Part shown: positions 12,044 through 24,700 of the stretch, piece by piece
How positions within the stretch are numbered: position 1 is the stretch's first letter
How the letters are laid out: every line of letters begins with the position of its first letter
Assembly (NCBI RefSeq): GCF_964340395.1
Contig: NC_135553.1
Location: 14,671,001 to 14,735,000 of the forward strand
Direction: 5' to 3'
From: Glandiceps talaboti
Lineage: Eukaryota > Hemichordata > Enteropneusta > Spengelidae
DNA: 64,000 nt
The notes under the pieces: model-generated
Told to the model about the DNA's origin: nothing
The model's input: the letters and a program-made list of their open reading frames with translations, nothing else
Database searches by the model: none
Made by a program: the position numbers and the translations under genes

Positions 12044-13404
12044 TGTGTGTGTGTATGTGTGTGTGTGTGTGTGTGTGTAAAACGAATAGTGCTGATATCA
12101 GACTGTCTTCGTCTATATGCTGCCTGGAATTACAGCAACTGTATTACAGCACTGATTTTTTTGGGTGCGAACCCAAATATTGATATATTGCACCATGCTG
12201 TATGTACTTCTACACAACATGTGTTTATCCACATGTGATTCAATACTATTCAAAGTATGCAATATTAATGTCATTATGTCTAACAAAACTGTTCCAGTTG
12301 CAGTCATAATCCTAAGTTATAGCAACTATGGTAGCGACCTGAAGCTTGAAACAAAGTGTGTCAGAATATTGCGTAAATGTTAAACTATGACCTCAAACAA
12401 GTGCGTTCGTGTTTGTTTTATAAGGATATCCAGGCGAGATGGAAGACCCCTCTTCAGGCACTACTTTAACAATGAAAACTCATCACTTGTATTCGAAGCT
12501 TTCATCGGAGATGCAAAATAATTTGACCGCTGCTATTGTGTTGATACGTAACCCCATCGATGTTATCATAGCTGAAAGAAATCGACAATTTTCAAAGAGC
12601 CAAACTGCAGTAGCTTTGCACATGTGGGATAGAAGACTACGAAATAGCACAGGTAAAGTTTCATTGTTAATTTAGTACTCCTAGAAAGTATATAATCCTT
12701 GTTGTAAGGGCTGTCGTACTTAATTCTATGTAACATTTTCTCATGACCCGACCAACCTTACATTGCTTCAGTCTGGCGAAATAATAAAAAACGGCGCCCT
12801 CTGTGGCAGGATTAGCAAAATTGATAACGTCACTGATTACACTGATGGCGACTAAACGATCGCGTATCTGAACGAAAATTATCATTTAATTTTGTGTCAT
12901 TTTTGTTGTGTCAGACTACGGTGTGGTTCAAATTGTAACCGATTCGTATATTTCATTTCAGCGTGGCTAAAATTTGCCGCATTTAATGCGAGAATGTATA
13001 GGGATCGAGTTTTGACGTGGTTGGACTCTGGGCTTCCTATTCTTGTCGTCCATTACGAAAATCTCAAACAAAACAAAATCCACGAATTGAAGAGGATGGC
13101 AGCCTTTCTTAATGTATCTGAGACTGTTACTGAAGAGAGAATACGATGCGTTATAAACAATACGGAGGGTAATTACCATCGAAAATTCGACGACAGACAG
13201 AAAGCATATGATATGTTTACAGACAAACTGAAGATTGCTGTGATAGGGTTCATGAAATCTTTGGCAAAATACCTACCAGATTCGTCCCCAATACCGTGGG
13301 AATTATGCTTCGATCCACGGTTAGGTAACATCCCGAATATATCAAATGTACCTTCATTACCATTAAATTATAACATACCATTGGAGAATCTCTTGAGGAA
13401 ATAG
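6443..13404 (+). CDS. Gene A: WSCD-like Golgi sulfotransferase without WSC domain (4 exons, 353 aa)
   Basis: Exons 6443-6653, 10741-10920, 12425-12652 and 12962-13404 have GT-AG borders, are all joined in phase 1, and sum to 354 codons with TAG at 13402. The start at 6443 (MNRPRG) is chosen because it aligns with the start of gene B; in-frame ATGs lie at 6404 and 6437. Residues 16-32 form one hydrophobic signal anchor, followed by N-glycosylation sequons near 53 and 60. Exon 2 has the PAPS 5'-phosphosulfate loop [14 protein letters not shown] (97-110). Exon 3 has the 3'-phosphate motif [16 protein letters not shown] (169-184). Exon 4 has [17 protein letters not shown]. This matches the sulfotransferase half of WSCD1/2, reported as sialate O-sulfotransferases; vertebrate WSCDs also carry two WSC domains, absent here. 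A type II Golgi enzyme acting on glycans is inferred; the acceptor is unknown. Confidence 0.85.
8642..8677. repeat. Mini-palindrome (CCTCAGACCACTATA family)
   Basis: The two arms pair almost fully. The same terminus occurs at 10136-10210 and at 55361-55408, suggesting a small MITE family. It is also present in unit 2 at about 39960-39995. Confidence 0.6.
8795..9836. mobile_element. Insertion present in unit 1 only (about 1.04 kb)
   Basis: Unit 2 reads straight from GTCGAATATTAATT to CTATACC (around 40115), while unit 1 carries about 1.04 kb between these points, with TTAATT at both edges. The inner edges have ATTATATTATATCA (8796) and its reverse complement (9677-9690). A 145-bp hairpin (9688-9832) closes the right side. 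Bases 9250-9500 look like a retroelement 3' UTR ending in ATAAAG plus ATGCA repeats. The class is not assigned, and loss from unit 2 is the alternative. Confidence 0.65.
9688..9832. repeat. Long hairpin
   Basis: The arms AGCAATAACCCCCTCCGAAG and the matching CTTCGGCGGGGGTTATTGCT pair across about 65 bases each, with few mismatches, around a centre near 9758. Confidence 0.85.
10136..10212. repeat. MITE-like inverted repeat
   Basis: TATAGTGGTCTGAGGAT at the left and ATC or AGTCCTCAGACCA at the right bracket about 75 bp. It is present in both units (unit 2 about 40426-40502). Confidence 0.55.
11782..11889. repeat. Inverted repeat, 30-bp arms
   Basis: ACAGTTCTGACCCAAATATT at the left pairs with AATATTTAGGTCAGAACTGT at the right, and the arms also share TTCGAAGAGAC/GTCTCTTCGAA. 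The loop is about 50 bp. It is inside intron 2 of gene A and repeated at 42072-42179. Confidence 0.85.
11957..12078. repeat. (TA)n-(GT)n microsatellite
   Basis: About 40 TA units are followed by about 19 GT steps with one interruption. The counterpart in unit 2 (42247-42369) has a longer TA run and a shorter GT run. The KYIYIYI reading frame is an artefact of the repeat. Confidence 0.95.
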
Positions 13405-14771
13405 TAGAGTTTGCATGAAGGACATGATTTATTCAGTACATTAGGCCACCCTTGTACAATATGAAAATAGATATGAAATAAGTATATAGAAAACAATCGG
13501 AATAGAACGTAATAAGCCAAATAAACATCAAAGAAGCTGAATTAAATATTTCTGATGATCTTGTTTCTTAATTTAAAACTATAGGCTAGATTCTGGATTG
13601 TATTGTCGGCCGGAAGTGCGTGACATCATAATTACCGTACGAAGACAAGTTCCATTGGAAGGTTCGCAAATTGTTGTTGATATTGTAAAGGCGACTGATC
13701 GTGTTAACTTCCGTAATGGAGCCTTCAGGTGATTACTGGTGAGGACAGTGGGAAATCAAGCCCGGTATGTGACCCTCCCTCTGGTCCGTTGTGCTGAGAA
13801 GTGACCCACCCTCAATTCCTTTCTCTAAAATATGACCCTCCCCCCGTTCAAATATTTCATTGAATGAATATTTTTGAGATCACAGAGGGAGACTGTGAAA
13901 AAGATTTTAACCAAAATATTTTCTCCTCAGTGCCCCCCCCCCCTAGCCGAAAAGTCTGCTCGTTCCCTAAGGTAAAAGAAAGGCGGTCGAATCTTGAACG
14001 AATGTACAGTATTTCAGTTTTCCCGTCATTCAGCTGCAACATGTTGAGGGACATCCGATTCGTTATGTCCAGGAAAATATAAATAACTATGAAGACAAAA
14101 GCGTAGTTGAAAGTTAATTCCCTTACGTTAGCCAGTGGAGAAGAAATTTGTTCTCCAATGTCTATGCTTACATCCACCATCATGATGGACATACTACGTA
14201 CCATGGACCATCTATTATTGCTATAATAGATCCATGACCTGACAGCCCGGCTAAGATTAAGCAGAATAAAATTCACATTTGAATGAATTGGATCACACTG
14301 ACAATTCAATTTAAATCATCGTCCCTTTCTTCAAAGAAAAATGAACAATGTATCATAGTCAAAAATATTTTTTCTTGTGAAACATGCTCGAGTGAATTCT
14401 ATGCCACTGAAAATTTCGTGTCGTTGTCACACAATGTTATTAACATCATTTACATGCCTCACATTTTTGAATGTCAACTCCAAAGCGAGTCTCTACAGTA
14501 ATGTAAGGCTATTGTTGCGTAACTTACTACCATTGATAAGTCTTTTCTTTCACCTCAAGTCCTCAATTGTCCTTTGTTCCACTTTCTATTGCGAACTTAC
14601 AAAAGACTGAACAATGGACTGAAAGAGACGTTAATTTGCATTGCTAATTCTTTTCAATTTTATTCGATTTGGTGAATATAAACCATGGTCATGTTTTATC
14701 ATTCAGGTCTTAGACACCTATAGCTATTGTTAGTGGTCTCAGAGTACCGGTCTATCGTATGCTGCTCAAAC
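13405..14771. other. A-B intergenic region with 3' processing site and repeat debris
   Basis: An AATAAA at 13520-13525, 116 bases after the stop of gene A, is the likely polyadenylation signal. Bases 13755-13862 are an internal fragment of the PIF-like element in inverted orientation. Minus-strand RT debris lies at 13960-14310. No intact gene is seen. Confidence 0.6.
13940..14310 (-). pseudogene. Reverse transcriptase remnant
   Basis: The minus-strand frame includes MSLNMLQLNDGKTEILYIRS, the conserved RT region downstream of the FADD box in CR1/jockey-type elements. It is cut by a C-run near 13931. The copy at about 44230-44603 is equally broken. The flanking frame gives no further RT motifs. 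Confidence 0.6.
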
Positions 14772-14774
14772 TTA

Positions 14775-15541
14775 GGGAGCCATCAGTAATTACAAGGGAG
14801 GAGGGCCAAGGGAATCAGAGGGGTAGTCACCTTTTATAAACCGGCTGTCGGAGGAGGGCCATATTTTAATAAATTGTGATTAGGGAAGGGTCAAATTTTT
14901 CTTTGACTCATTGTATTGCCTGACATTGCATTATTTGTTTGTGTCATTCCATTGCTGCCATTTGGGTTAGGGTTTAATAGGTTCCCATGATATCAGCATA
15001 TATCAATGAAATTGCTGCTGACAACAATGTAGTGAATTAATTTCATATGTTGTCACTGGTGTGAAGAGCTGAGTGGATCTCACAAATATACAAAAATGGG
15101 AACAGTTAGGTAAGATATTATGGATAATGTTGAGATCATGACTTTGTTGCCGACTATGTCAGGAGTGTGTCAATCTAATCGGTAGGAGTTACAGCCTTCG
15201 GATCAGCCAATGAGATCCAAACACGGGTATTTATTAATGCAGTGCCTTCACACTCATCCACGTGGTGATAGTAGTGGGAAATAACCAATACCTTTAAAAC
15301 TTTCAACATTGGTGGTAGCGGTGGAACTGAATCCTAACCAATGATTTTGAAACTCGTGTTCTATTGCATTTAACTCACATTTACAACTACTTAAACAAGA
15401 GGAGGGTCATGTTTTAGAAAAAAAGAAATTTGAGGGAGGGACACTTTTTAGCACGACAGAATCGGGGAGGGTCACATTTTAGGCAACAGCCCGAACCTGA
15501 TTTCCCCCGGCCCTCCCCTCTTGTAATTACTGACGGCTCCC
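14775..15541. mobile_element. PIF/Harbinger-like non-autonomous element, TTA target duplication
   Basis: The left end GGGAGCCATCAGTAATTACA and the right end (reverse complement GGGAGCCGTCAGTAATTACA) form terminal inverted repeats of over 20 bp. TTA lies on each side (14772-14774, 15542-15544). Gene A's leader runs through the equivalent position without the element, so the insertion is supported by the paralogue. It is internally non-coding with repeated GACCCTCC/GTCACATTTTAG blocks. The TSD length and sequence fit PIF/Harbinger. It sits about 170 bp upstream of the gene B start. Confidence 0.85.
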
Positions 15542-15714
15542 TTAGACAGGTTGTCATGTCCATGAGTGATTCGTAGAATAGTGAAAGACCCGGGATTTAC
15601 TTCCAGAATCAATCCAACTTCGTTAATCGTGTGCATTTTGTTTATGCTTCCTTTTCTTGCAAGAAAATACACAACACGATAGTTCCCTCTGGTTCTGGAT
15701 GTACAACTGTGGCA

Positions 15715-18700
15715 ATGGACCGTCTATGTGATGGTGGCATAAACGTTCGCGTGTCCACACCCAAATGCGTTTTCATTTGTCTCTGCGTTACTCTATGCCT
15801 CCTAGATGTATATTTTGGAAAAGGATTAAAACACAATGTGACAAGGGTTCCTTCGATTGTTGCATCAGCTGTACGTGACAACGCGAAAGGTAAGATTCCA
15901 AGCAATCTTATTAAAATCTGATGACATGTAGCGAAAGCAGCTAGATGCCTGTATTTGCCTCTGTTTCCATCGTTTGTGCCGTTTGTTTTGTTCCGAGTGA
16001 TCGCCACCTTAATTCACTACATTGTTGTCAGCAGCAATTTCATTGATGTAGGTTAATATCATGGGTACCTAACCCTAACCGGAATGGCAATATTATTATT
16101 CTCCAATCATTATTAGAGTATGGAGGTGTAAGGGTAGTCTCGCTGTAGTAGTCCCCCTCTTCTCGCGGCTGCGCCGCTCGGCATGCATAAACAGATTAGG
16201 GACGATAGTCCCGAGTCTGGCAGCGAGACAAGTGTAAGGGGAGAAGGAGTATGCACAGTCATTCACCCATGATAGTTTAATTCTGCTGATGATAGTTTAA
16301 TTCACCCATGATAGTTTAATTCTGTTTGCACAGCGATTAGCGTTTCCTGCCATTCTCGCAAGCATGAACTCGGAACATGAGGGCTTGAAATTGGCCATAT
16401 TTGTTTTCAAATTGTTGGTTTTGTTCATTGTTTACGTTCTTTTCTTACAGAAGTGAGTGTTTTGTTTGTTTACTGTTTTTGCTCTTTAAAAAATATCTTT
16501 ACCATGGTGAGTGGGGACGAAGAAGGCTCAACGCGGTTGAGGGGCTCAGTAGAACTAACTCATAAATAACTAAGGTCGGTCGTGAGTCATCGTATAATCA
16601 ATAATAGATCCATGGTACAAGATAAACAAAACAAACGGCACAACTTCGTCAGCAGGAGTGTGTGTAGCAAAACATACCTGGCATAGTCACAGTGGTAAAT
16701 AAGTATGTAGGCACACAGTGTAGCTATAATTGACAAGCAAGTCAAAAGAAGTATACAATAGACACCAGTGGAAAGATAAACAACAAGGCGGAGCCGCGTT
16801 GTTTATCTTTCCACCGGTGTCTATTGTACTTATGCCCGACAAGTTCACAGGATAGCAGGATTAGTCCATCTCACCCTTGCTAGACTAGATTAAGTATACA
16901 ATAGACACCAGTGGAAAGATAAACAACAAGGCGGAGCCGCGTTGTTTATCTTTCCACCGGTGTCTATTGTACTTATGCCCGACAAGTTCACAGGATAGCA
17001 GGATTAGTCCATCTCACCCTTGCTAGACTAGATTAAGATAAAGTACACACTGTCTCACCCCTTGCCAGGCTAGGTGATGATAATACTGAGATAAAAATGT
17101 ACACATTCGGATGGGGACACACGCAGCATGCAGTGTTCACGGCGAAACAAATAAGCCATGCAACATTCACAAGCCCTGATAGGGCTGAACAACGAGACGT
17201 GTCTTATTTTATAGTGTAGCTCATATGAAGATATGTGTAAAATTAGTTTTTTTTAAATGTTTACCGTTTCTTTTGAATGGTTACAGTTGTGCCCTTCATC
17301 CATAAACCCTTACTGTGCAGTCACTACTCCATTCATGGTACAGTAGTATGACTTATTTTTAATACTACTCGCCACAACTATTTTTCTCCGTAATTAAGTT
17401 CTCCTCGTAATTTTGGCAAACTATTTTGGTCCTCTTGCATTTCATTCTTGAGACCATGGAGGCTTCCCATGTGCAGGCATATGGTTTCTGACTTTGCTGG
17501 ACTGGTTTTACTTGAACTACAAAGGTCAACCCAATTCACACCTTCTAAATCCCCCTTTGTCTTACACTATCCAATACTGATAAGACTTCAGCAGCAACTC
17601 GGACAAGGAGTTGGTTATAACCCGCTACACAAACTTTAATATTAGCTCCGGTAGAGGACTGCTAATCCCGTACATGTCAAACAATGTGTCAACATTATGA
17701 CAGATAAAGGGCATAATATACTATCTATACTATGTTAATCAATTTATGCAAGTCGACTGGTTTGCGGATTTTGAATGGTAGACATACGGGTGGCACTAGT
17801 AATGACTTTACATTCAATGGGGCACGTGGAATGAGTGTAATTGACTATGTGTTGACCACACCAACATTTTCCCTATTATTAGTAAATTTATTGTGTGTAA
17901 CTTTAATGAATATTCTGACCATGCGCCCCTGCATGTGGATTTGGCAGTCAGCTATTTGTATCCACAAGTAGAGAACAACGAACTTAGTACAGGGAAAGTT
18001 CGTGAAGTGTACCATTGGAACGCTAATCTTGCACCACAATGTCGTGAGGCAGTACGAGTGAATCTCGATAAAATTCACACTTCTTTCAATGAAGCTGAGA
18101 TTGTTTCACAAGCTACCATGAATAGTAACGTTGATAATTTCACTAGTGTGCTGAGTGGGATATTCACTCCTTTCTGTAAATCCTATGCTACCCGATCTCG
18201 AACACCCGATAGCAATGTTCATACCTTTGATGTAAATATATCGTCTCGTAATGTACCTGACAAACCTTGGTTTAATGATGAGCTAAAGCGATATTACAGA
18301 GAGTACAAACGTGCACTCAACCAAGTCAACAAGAGTAAGACTACTGAGCACCACACTTTTTTGAACGAAAAGAAACGAAAATATAAATTTTTAGAAGCTA
18401 AGCGTAAGCGATATTATTTGCGTACTGAAGGAGATATGCTAGCTCATTTGAAAAAAAACATAATCCAAAAGAATTTTTTAAAAGATTCTCTCGTTCGAAG
18501 AAGGGTAGTATAGGTGTTAATTTGGGGACGCTCTCAGAGTACTTCAAACAACTACAGTCGTCTATAGTTGACACTGAGACTGCGGAAGAATATGCTATCG
18601 ATGAACAAAACATTGTATTTGATGAACTAGAGGTCAGTATTACACAGGACAAGTTAGAGAATGCTATTGGCAAGTTAAAACGTGGGAAGAGTCATGGGCC

Positions 18701-21700
18701 AGACTGTGTTATGAATGAATTTTTCATTGAATGTAAAGATTTTATCGTTCCAATTTTAGTTAAGATCTTTAACTGTGTGTCAGATAAAGGTTTTTTTCCA
18801 GAAAGTTTGGTCATCGGCAGTAATTGTGCCAATATTTAAAAAGGGTGATGCCAAAGATCCCAGCAATTATCGTGGTATTAGTTTAGTAAGTCATTTAGGT
18901 AAACTTTTCACAGCCGTAATTAATCAACGTTTGCTTCGTGACATTGTCATCGAACCAAGATGTTATTACCGATGCCCAGTTTGGCTTTATGCCTGGCTTG
19001 AGTACTGTGGATGCAATATTTGCTTTGAACAATTTTATTGCTAAATCTTTGTCAAATAGAAAACGTTTATATTATGCATTTATAGACTTCAAGAAGGCTT
19101 TTGATTCTATAAACCGATAGAAATTGTGGTATAAACTATCAAAAATAGGTATAAGGGGAAAAATCTTGAAAATAATTCGGTCTATGTACATTTACTTCAA
19201 TGTCAGGTCTTGTGTCACAGTAAATGGCTTCCAGTCAGATTTTTTCTCTTGTACTCTTGGGTTAATGCAAGGAGAACCCTATTCTATTTTCATTGTATAG
19301 TAATGACTTGGAAATGGGGTTCTTGACTAACGATTGTATTCCCTTTGATTGTAAATCCTTGAGTCTTTTTCTTTTAATGTATGCTGACGATTTGGTACTA
19401 TTTTCTGAAAGTGTTGAAGGGCTACAAAGCCAGTTGGACTATCTTTGTAATTACTCCCGTGAATGGGACCTTGAAGTAAATATTAAAAAACAAAGGTCAT
19501 GGTTTTCAGGAAGGGTGGTAGGGTGAGAAATTTTGAGCAATGGGTCTACAATGGTCAAATTCTTGAAATAATTGATAGATTTACATACATTGGCATTCTA
19601 CTTTATTATAATAACAGATTTTGGATGGCTGAAAAACAAATATCGGATCAAGGTAGAAAGGCTTTTGTCATGAATACAAGTTCTCTTTACTTTGAACTCA
19701 CTCGACCTATACTTATGGCGACCTCAAACACACTTTGATCCTATTTACATTCTTTCGTTTGTTTTTTGTTTTTCTAGTTCTGTAACTGATGAGCAGAAAT
19801 TGCTCAAAGTAAATAAAGAATTGAATTGAGTCCATCGATCGACCAGTGGTGTATTGTCGTTTTGATTACGAATACCCAATGCGTGTTTAAACCTGACGCA
19901 ATACTCGTTATTAAAATTGTATACCGGTAGTCCATGTCTGTGTTAATTGATTCACTAAAAGTTAGTGCTCTGAGGTTGAACAAGTTCCGAGCGTTATCGT
20001 GAGCTTCTTTCACATGTTCATGCCAGCCAGGAATTGTAGGAGGTATTACTGCTAGTCATGATGGCTTATGTAGGGCTTGGATGATGTCCTGAAAACTTTT
20101 CATAAGAAAGGATTACATTTTACTATGACCATTTGAATTACAGTATCTGAGTTAGAATTGCTTTTGTAATTGGTGGCATTCCACCATTGTTGTACTGCAA
20201 CATCAGAACAGGAGGGCGCCCTCCTCATAACATTTACAATCTTCAAAAATACAAATAAGGGGTAAAATGGTGTCATTGCTTATGGCTTATGCAGTGTTGG
20301 CGTTGCAGAAGGGTTGGAAGCAATTTGTCACGGATTTAACATAAAATCGACCTCTAATTCACAGATGCAATGTCTTTTTATAGCTAAGGTAGCCATCAGT
20401 AATTTACTAATTACAAGGGGAGGACCAGGTAATTAGGGGTGGGTCACTTTTTTACAATTCGGTCCTCGGAGAGGGCTTACTTAGAAAATTGAAAATAGGA
20501 GAGATCACATTTTACTTTGACTCATTTTTATCTAACTTTGCATTAATTTGTTATTTGGGCCTGATCCCACTACTTCCACCCGTTCCCAACTTGATCCTAC
20601 TGCTACCATATCCCACCACTGCCACCACTGTAAAGTAGTAATGTCATAACATATCAGTGAAATGCTGTAAATTAACTGATAGTTGTGATGTAAGGAGAGG
20701 AGCAGGTCTCACTGCGTGGCAAGATATTGGGGATAATGTGGCGGAGCCGAGATGTTGACCTCAGTCCTGAGGTTGTCAGTGGTGTGCTCATCGAGTCTTT
20801 GGGGGTCCGAGTTCTGTCTTTCAGCTCAGCCAATGACATCCAAATGCAGGCATTGATTTAATACAAACATGAACTCCCTGTGGTGGTAATAGTTGCAAAC
20901 AAATAAATGCCTTTAAAAATTATCAATGTGGTGGGATATTACTACAGACAAATTCCCTGTCTCTATAGTGGGATTTGAACCCAGGACCTCCTGACTACTA
21001 ATCTTGAACAACTGCACCACAGGGAGGTGGTGTTAAAATGTTTTTTTTTTCATTGAATTGTTTGAACGGGGGGGGGGGTCACATTTTAGAGAAAGGAAAC
21101 TGAGGGTGGGGGTCATTTTTTAGCTCAACGGACTAGGAGGAGGGTCACGTTTTATGCCACATACCGGGCTTGATTTCCTCCGCTCCCGTGTAATTACTTA
21201 TGACTCCCTAAGCTATTGAGCGATTTTTAGCAAATATTTATTTGGCTGTTTTATGAGAAAAAAAAATTGAACACCCCAGTTACAGCTTAAATATAACATC
21301 TGTTAACAATTGGTCAAACTAAAGAATACTCCGAGTCCACAATATTATTTTACAATCTCCTCACTGGCTTTTTTCGGAAACGTGTTTTGTTTAAACCGTA
21401 GAAAGTCGGCCTCGACTGCTTAGGAGACGTACTATACTATAAGCTTAATTGAGGTATACTGTGATTTCGACGAAGTTTGGGGCCTCAATGTTCATTCGAA
21501 AATTTGAACTTTGTTCACTTTAAATGTATATTTTCCTTTTCTCAGCACATCCACAAGATAAGCCCCTTGACTGTACTGTTCGCATGGCTGAACCGGGAAC
21601 ATTTCCTTTGGTGGCATTGCTCAGCTCTCCTGGTTCTGGTAATACATGGACTCGACATCTCATTCAACAAGCAACGGGGTTTTATACAGGATCAGTGTAT

Positions 21701-24700
21701 CATCACCAAGGGCTAGGTGATAATGGTAAGTTTAAGTGCACAATGTGTTCTAAATAGCAATACAAGAGAAGTGACTTTGTGCAAAGACCCTACTATGATT
21801 TGTGTTATTTGAAAGAACGTGTACTTACATCCAAAATATACACCCTATAACGTCTCATCATTTGTTCGACGTGGTACCCCTCCGCGAATCATTGTGACGT
21901 AATTCCCTCATTGTCAGCTTCTAGTACAGAATGGTTCCACATGATGAAATTTATCAAATACACATAATAGAATGCCAGATAATGCTCAATGTACACAAAC
22001 ACACATGCTTGATCACCTGCGGCCTCATAATTAAATATTGGCAAAGTTACACAAATTGTGCATTTAATATTGAGGCGATTCGCAGCAAGAAATGTTGCCA
22101 AAAATATGCTAGGTAAACGACTGCTCAAGCAAGGCAAATTGCATTGCCCTAGAATGTTTGCTGGGCATACAGCACAGAATAGTGTGCCTATTGTGACCTA
22201 CAATCATAGTAAGGGTGTGTTCATTTTTAACTTCCAGGGAGGGGGGGGTTAGTCATGAAATTTCCCCAAGAATATAGGGAATTCCAAAAAACTGTTTATG
22301 TAACAACTAACAGTCGTTACTTGTACTAAAATGGCTACCAACCCTTCCGCCCCCTTCCTTCTTGACCTGGTGTACCTGCATTTGAAGCTTCACTGTCATC
22401 ATCTCTAATGGCGGGCCGTTGAGATCTAGCCTCAGTTACCCAGACTCTCGCCGTTGAGGGCATAACCCCCGTGCGAGATGGGTTATGCCTTCAACGGCGA
22501 GAGTCTGGGTAACCGAGGCTAGTTGAGATGAGTTAATGTGTTATTATCATTAACGAAAACATTAATACGTTCGCTCGCTGTTTCTATGATACAACTGATA
22601 GCATTGTTTTGTTATGGATGGAAGTCTTTGGTATTCTACCTCTTAGATTGTCAGATACGTTGTTTCACTCCGGCCCCTCACCGGCCTCAGCTCACGTTGA
22701 CCTATGTGTGAGGGCATCCTGTGACGACGTACCCTACAGACTATCTACTACTCTGCATGGCTAGTTTGAATCTATATGCTATTGTGATTAGATATATTTT
22801 AATCAGGATTCTGTCTCCCTGGTTCTAAATACCAATCCATTTCGAAAAAATGTTCTTAAGCAAAAAGGAAGATCATTATTAATACTAAGGTCGAGGAAGT
22901 ATAGAAAAACGACAGACTCATGATGAAGATATTGATGTTCGGCCATGGCCATTGGGGGTGCTATATACAGATCATCACCCATGTCAAGTCGATGAACATG
23001 TGATACAATTTCTATTACTTTGTAAAAGCTGTACATCACAGAGGGACTGCGGGTTGTATTATATTTGTTTAAACTAGTGACTCGAAACTTTGGATTGGGT
23101 TTACGTATTTAAGGGAATGTTGAGGCAGAGAAAAAGACCGATGTTTAGGGATTTTTCAAAACATACCCGTTCACCTTCTTATGGAAGCACTCCTCATTAC
23201 TTTATAGCTTGTCATTAAATATCCCAGGACATTTATACTTTTTGAATTATGTCCCTAAACGAAAGCACTCTAATTTTTCTCAGGGTATCCGGGCGAGATG
23301 GAAGATAAGTATGCCGGTACAACTCTAACAATGAAAACTCATTACAAGTTTTGGAAGATGCCAGAGGAGCTGCAAAAGAACGTGACCGCTGCCATTATAC
23401 TGATACGGAATCCATTTGATGTAATCATCGCGGAAAGAAATCGAAAACAATCGAAGAGCCAGCTCGGTACAGCATCATGGGAAAGCAACCTAAAATATAG
23501 CAAAGGTAAAAATATTATGTTAATTAATAATTTTGATTGTAACTGTATAATGGTCCTTGTAAATAATACTACATATAAAATACTATTTCATGTGTTCATT
23601 CATTCAAACTACTAGTCTAGCCCCAAAATTAAATGCAATGCAATCGTCTCGATTATCTTCACCTTATAGTGAAGTGGATTTACCTCTTTCTGCAAGTAAA
23701 GGAAATATACTGTTCATAATTGTACGACAGTAAGGATTCAATACAAGCAATACTAAACGCGATCGTCACATGTCATGACTTTGCTCAATTAGTTCGGCAG
23801 TCATATTAGAATCCACAGTCTTTTTCTTCTTCTCTTTATTTATTTATATTTGTTAGGAGGGAGGGGGGTCCAAGCCAAACGAGGGTCAAAGTTTGTTGAT
23901 GGAAAGGAAAGAACGAATGTTCCTCTTGAACTGGAGAATTTAGAGGTATTAAAATACATAAAAGATCATCCGTTTACATGTCGGTTAATGTCATAGGATA
24001 TTCGTCAGCTCGAAGACCCTACATGTGTAGGGTCTATGGTCAGCTCGATGCAAACATGCAATGTTATGTGATTTGCTAAAGGAGGGTGGATGTATGATAA
24101 ACAACACGGTAGTTCACTAGTTGCTTCAAAGGTCTTAGACTGTAATTTGCCATTTACATTTATGTAATTGTACATGTATTTATGTTGTACAGCTTGAGTT
24201 TTTAGCTTCGCTGTCAAGGACAGTCAGCAGAGCTATAGGGTTAGGTTGATGTCTGACATTTGACCGTCGTCCGTCCGTCAGTCAACTTTTTGTATTTAAA
24301 TCTTCTTCTCCAAAACTGATGGGCCTATTGAGCTGAAATTTAGTGTGAAGGTGTCTTAAAATACCCAGTTCTGATTTTGTTCAAGAGAATTTGGGTAATA
24401 AATATGCAAAATGGGTCTTATAATATGATACTTTGATAATCTTCATCTCTGAAACAACTTGGCCATTTGTGCTGAAATTTGGTGAGAAGGTGGATTAAAA
24501 TGCCCATATCTAGTTTTGTTCAAGAAAATTTAACTGGGTCATAAATATGCAAAGTGGGTTTAAGAATATAAAGCTTTGGTAAAAATGTTTCAAAAATTTT
24601 GAGTTGAAATTTGTTGTATGGGTGTTTAGGGATGAGCAGATATAAGTTTGTTCAAGAGAGATTGACCGAGTCAATTACACATGCACCACAAAAAAAGTAG

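Noticed and set aside
11951-12238. Frame encoding a KYIYIYI run (and 42241-42477)
   Set aside because: Produced by the (TA)n-(GT)n repeat inside an intron.
16073-16083. Telomere-like CTAACCCTAACC
   Set aside because: Only about two repeats, in an intron and repeated in both units; not an interstitial telomere tract.
18522-19738. Separate small genes between 17.7 and 19.8 kb
   Set aside because: They are frameshifted pieces of one decayed retrotransposon, as the longer copy at 55935-58597 shows.
20965-21030. Functional tRNA gene on the minus strand
   Set aside because: Stem mismatches, no clear anticodon arm and location within a transposon make a pseudogene or SINE head more likely.
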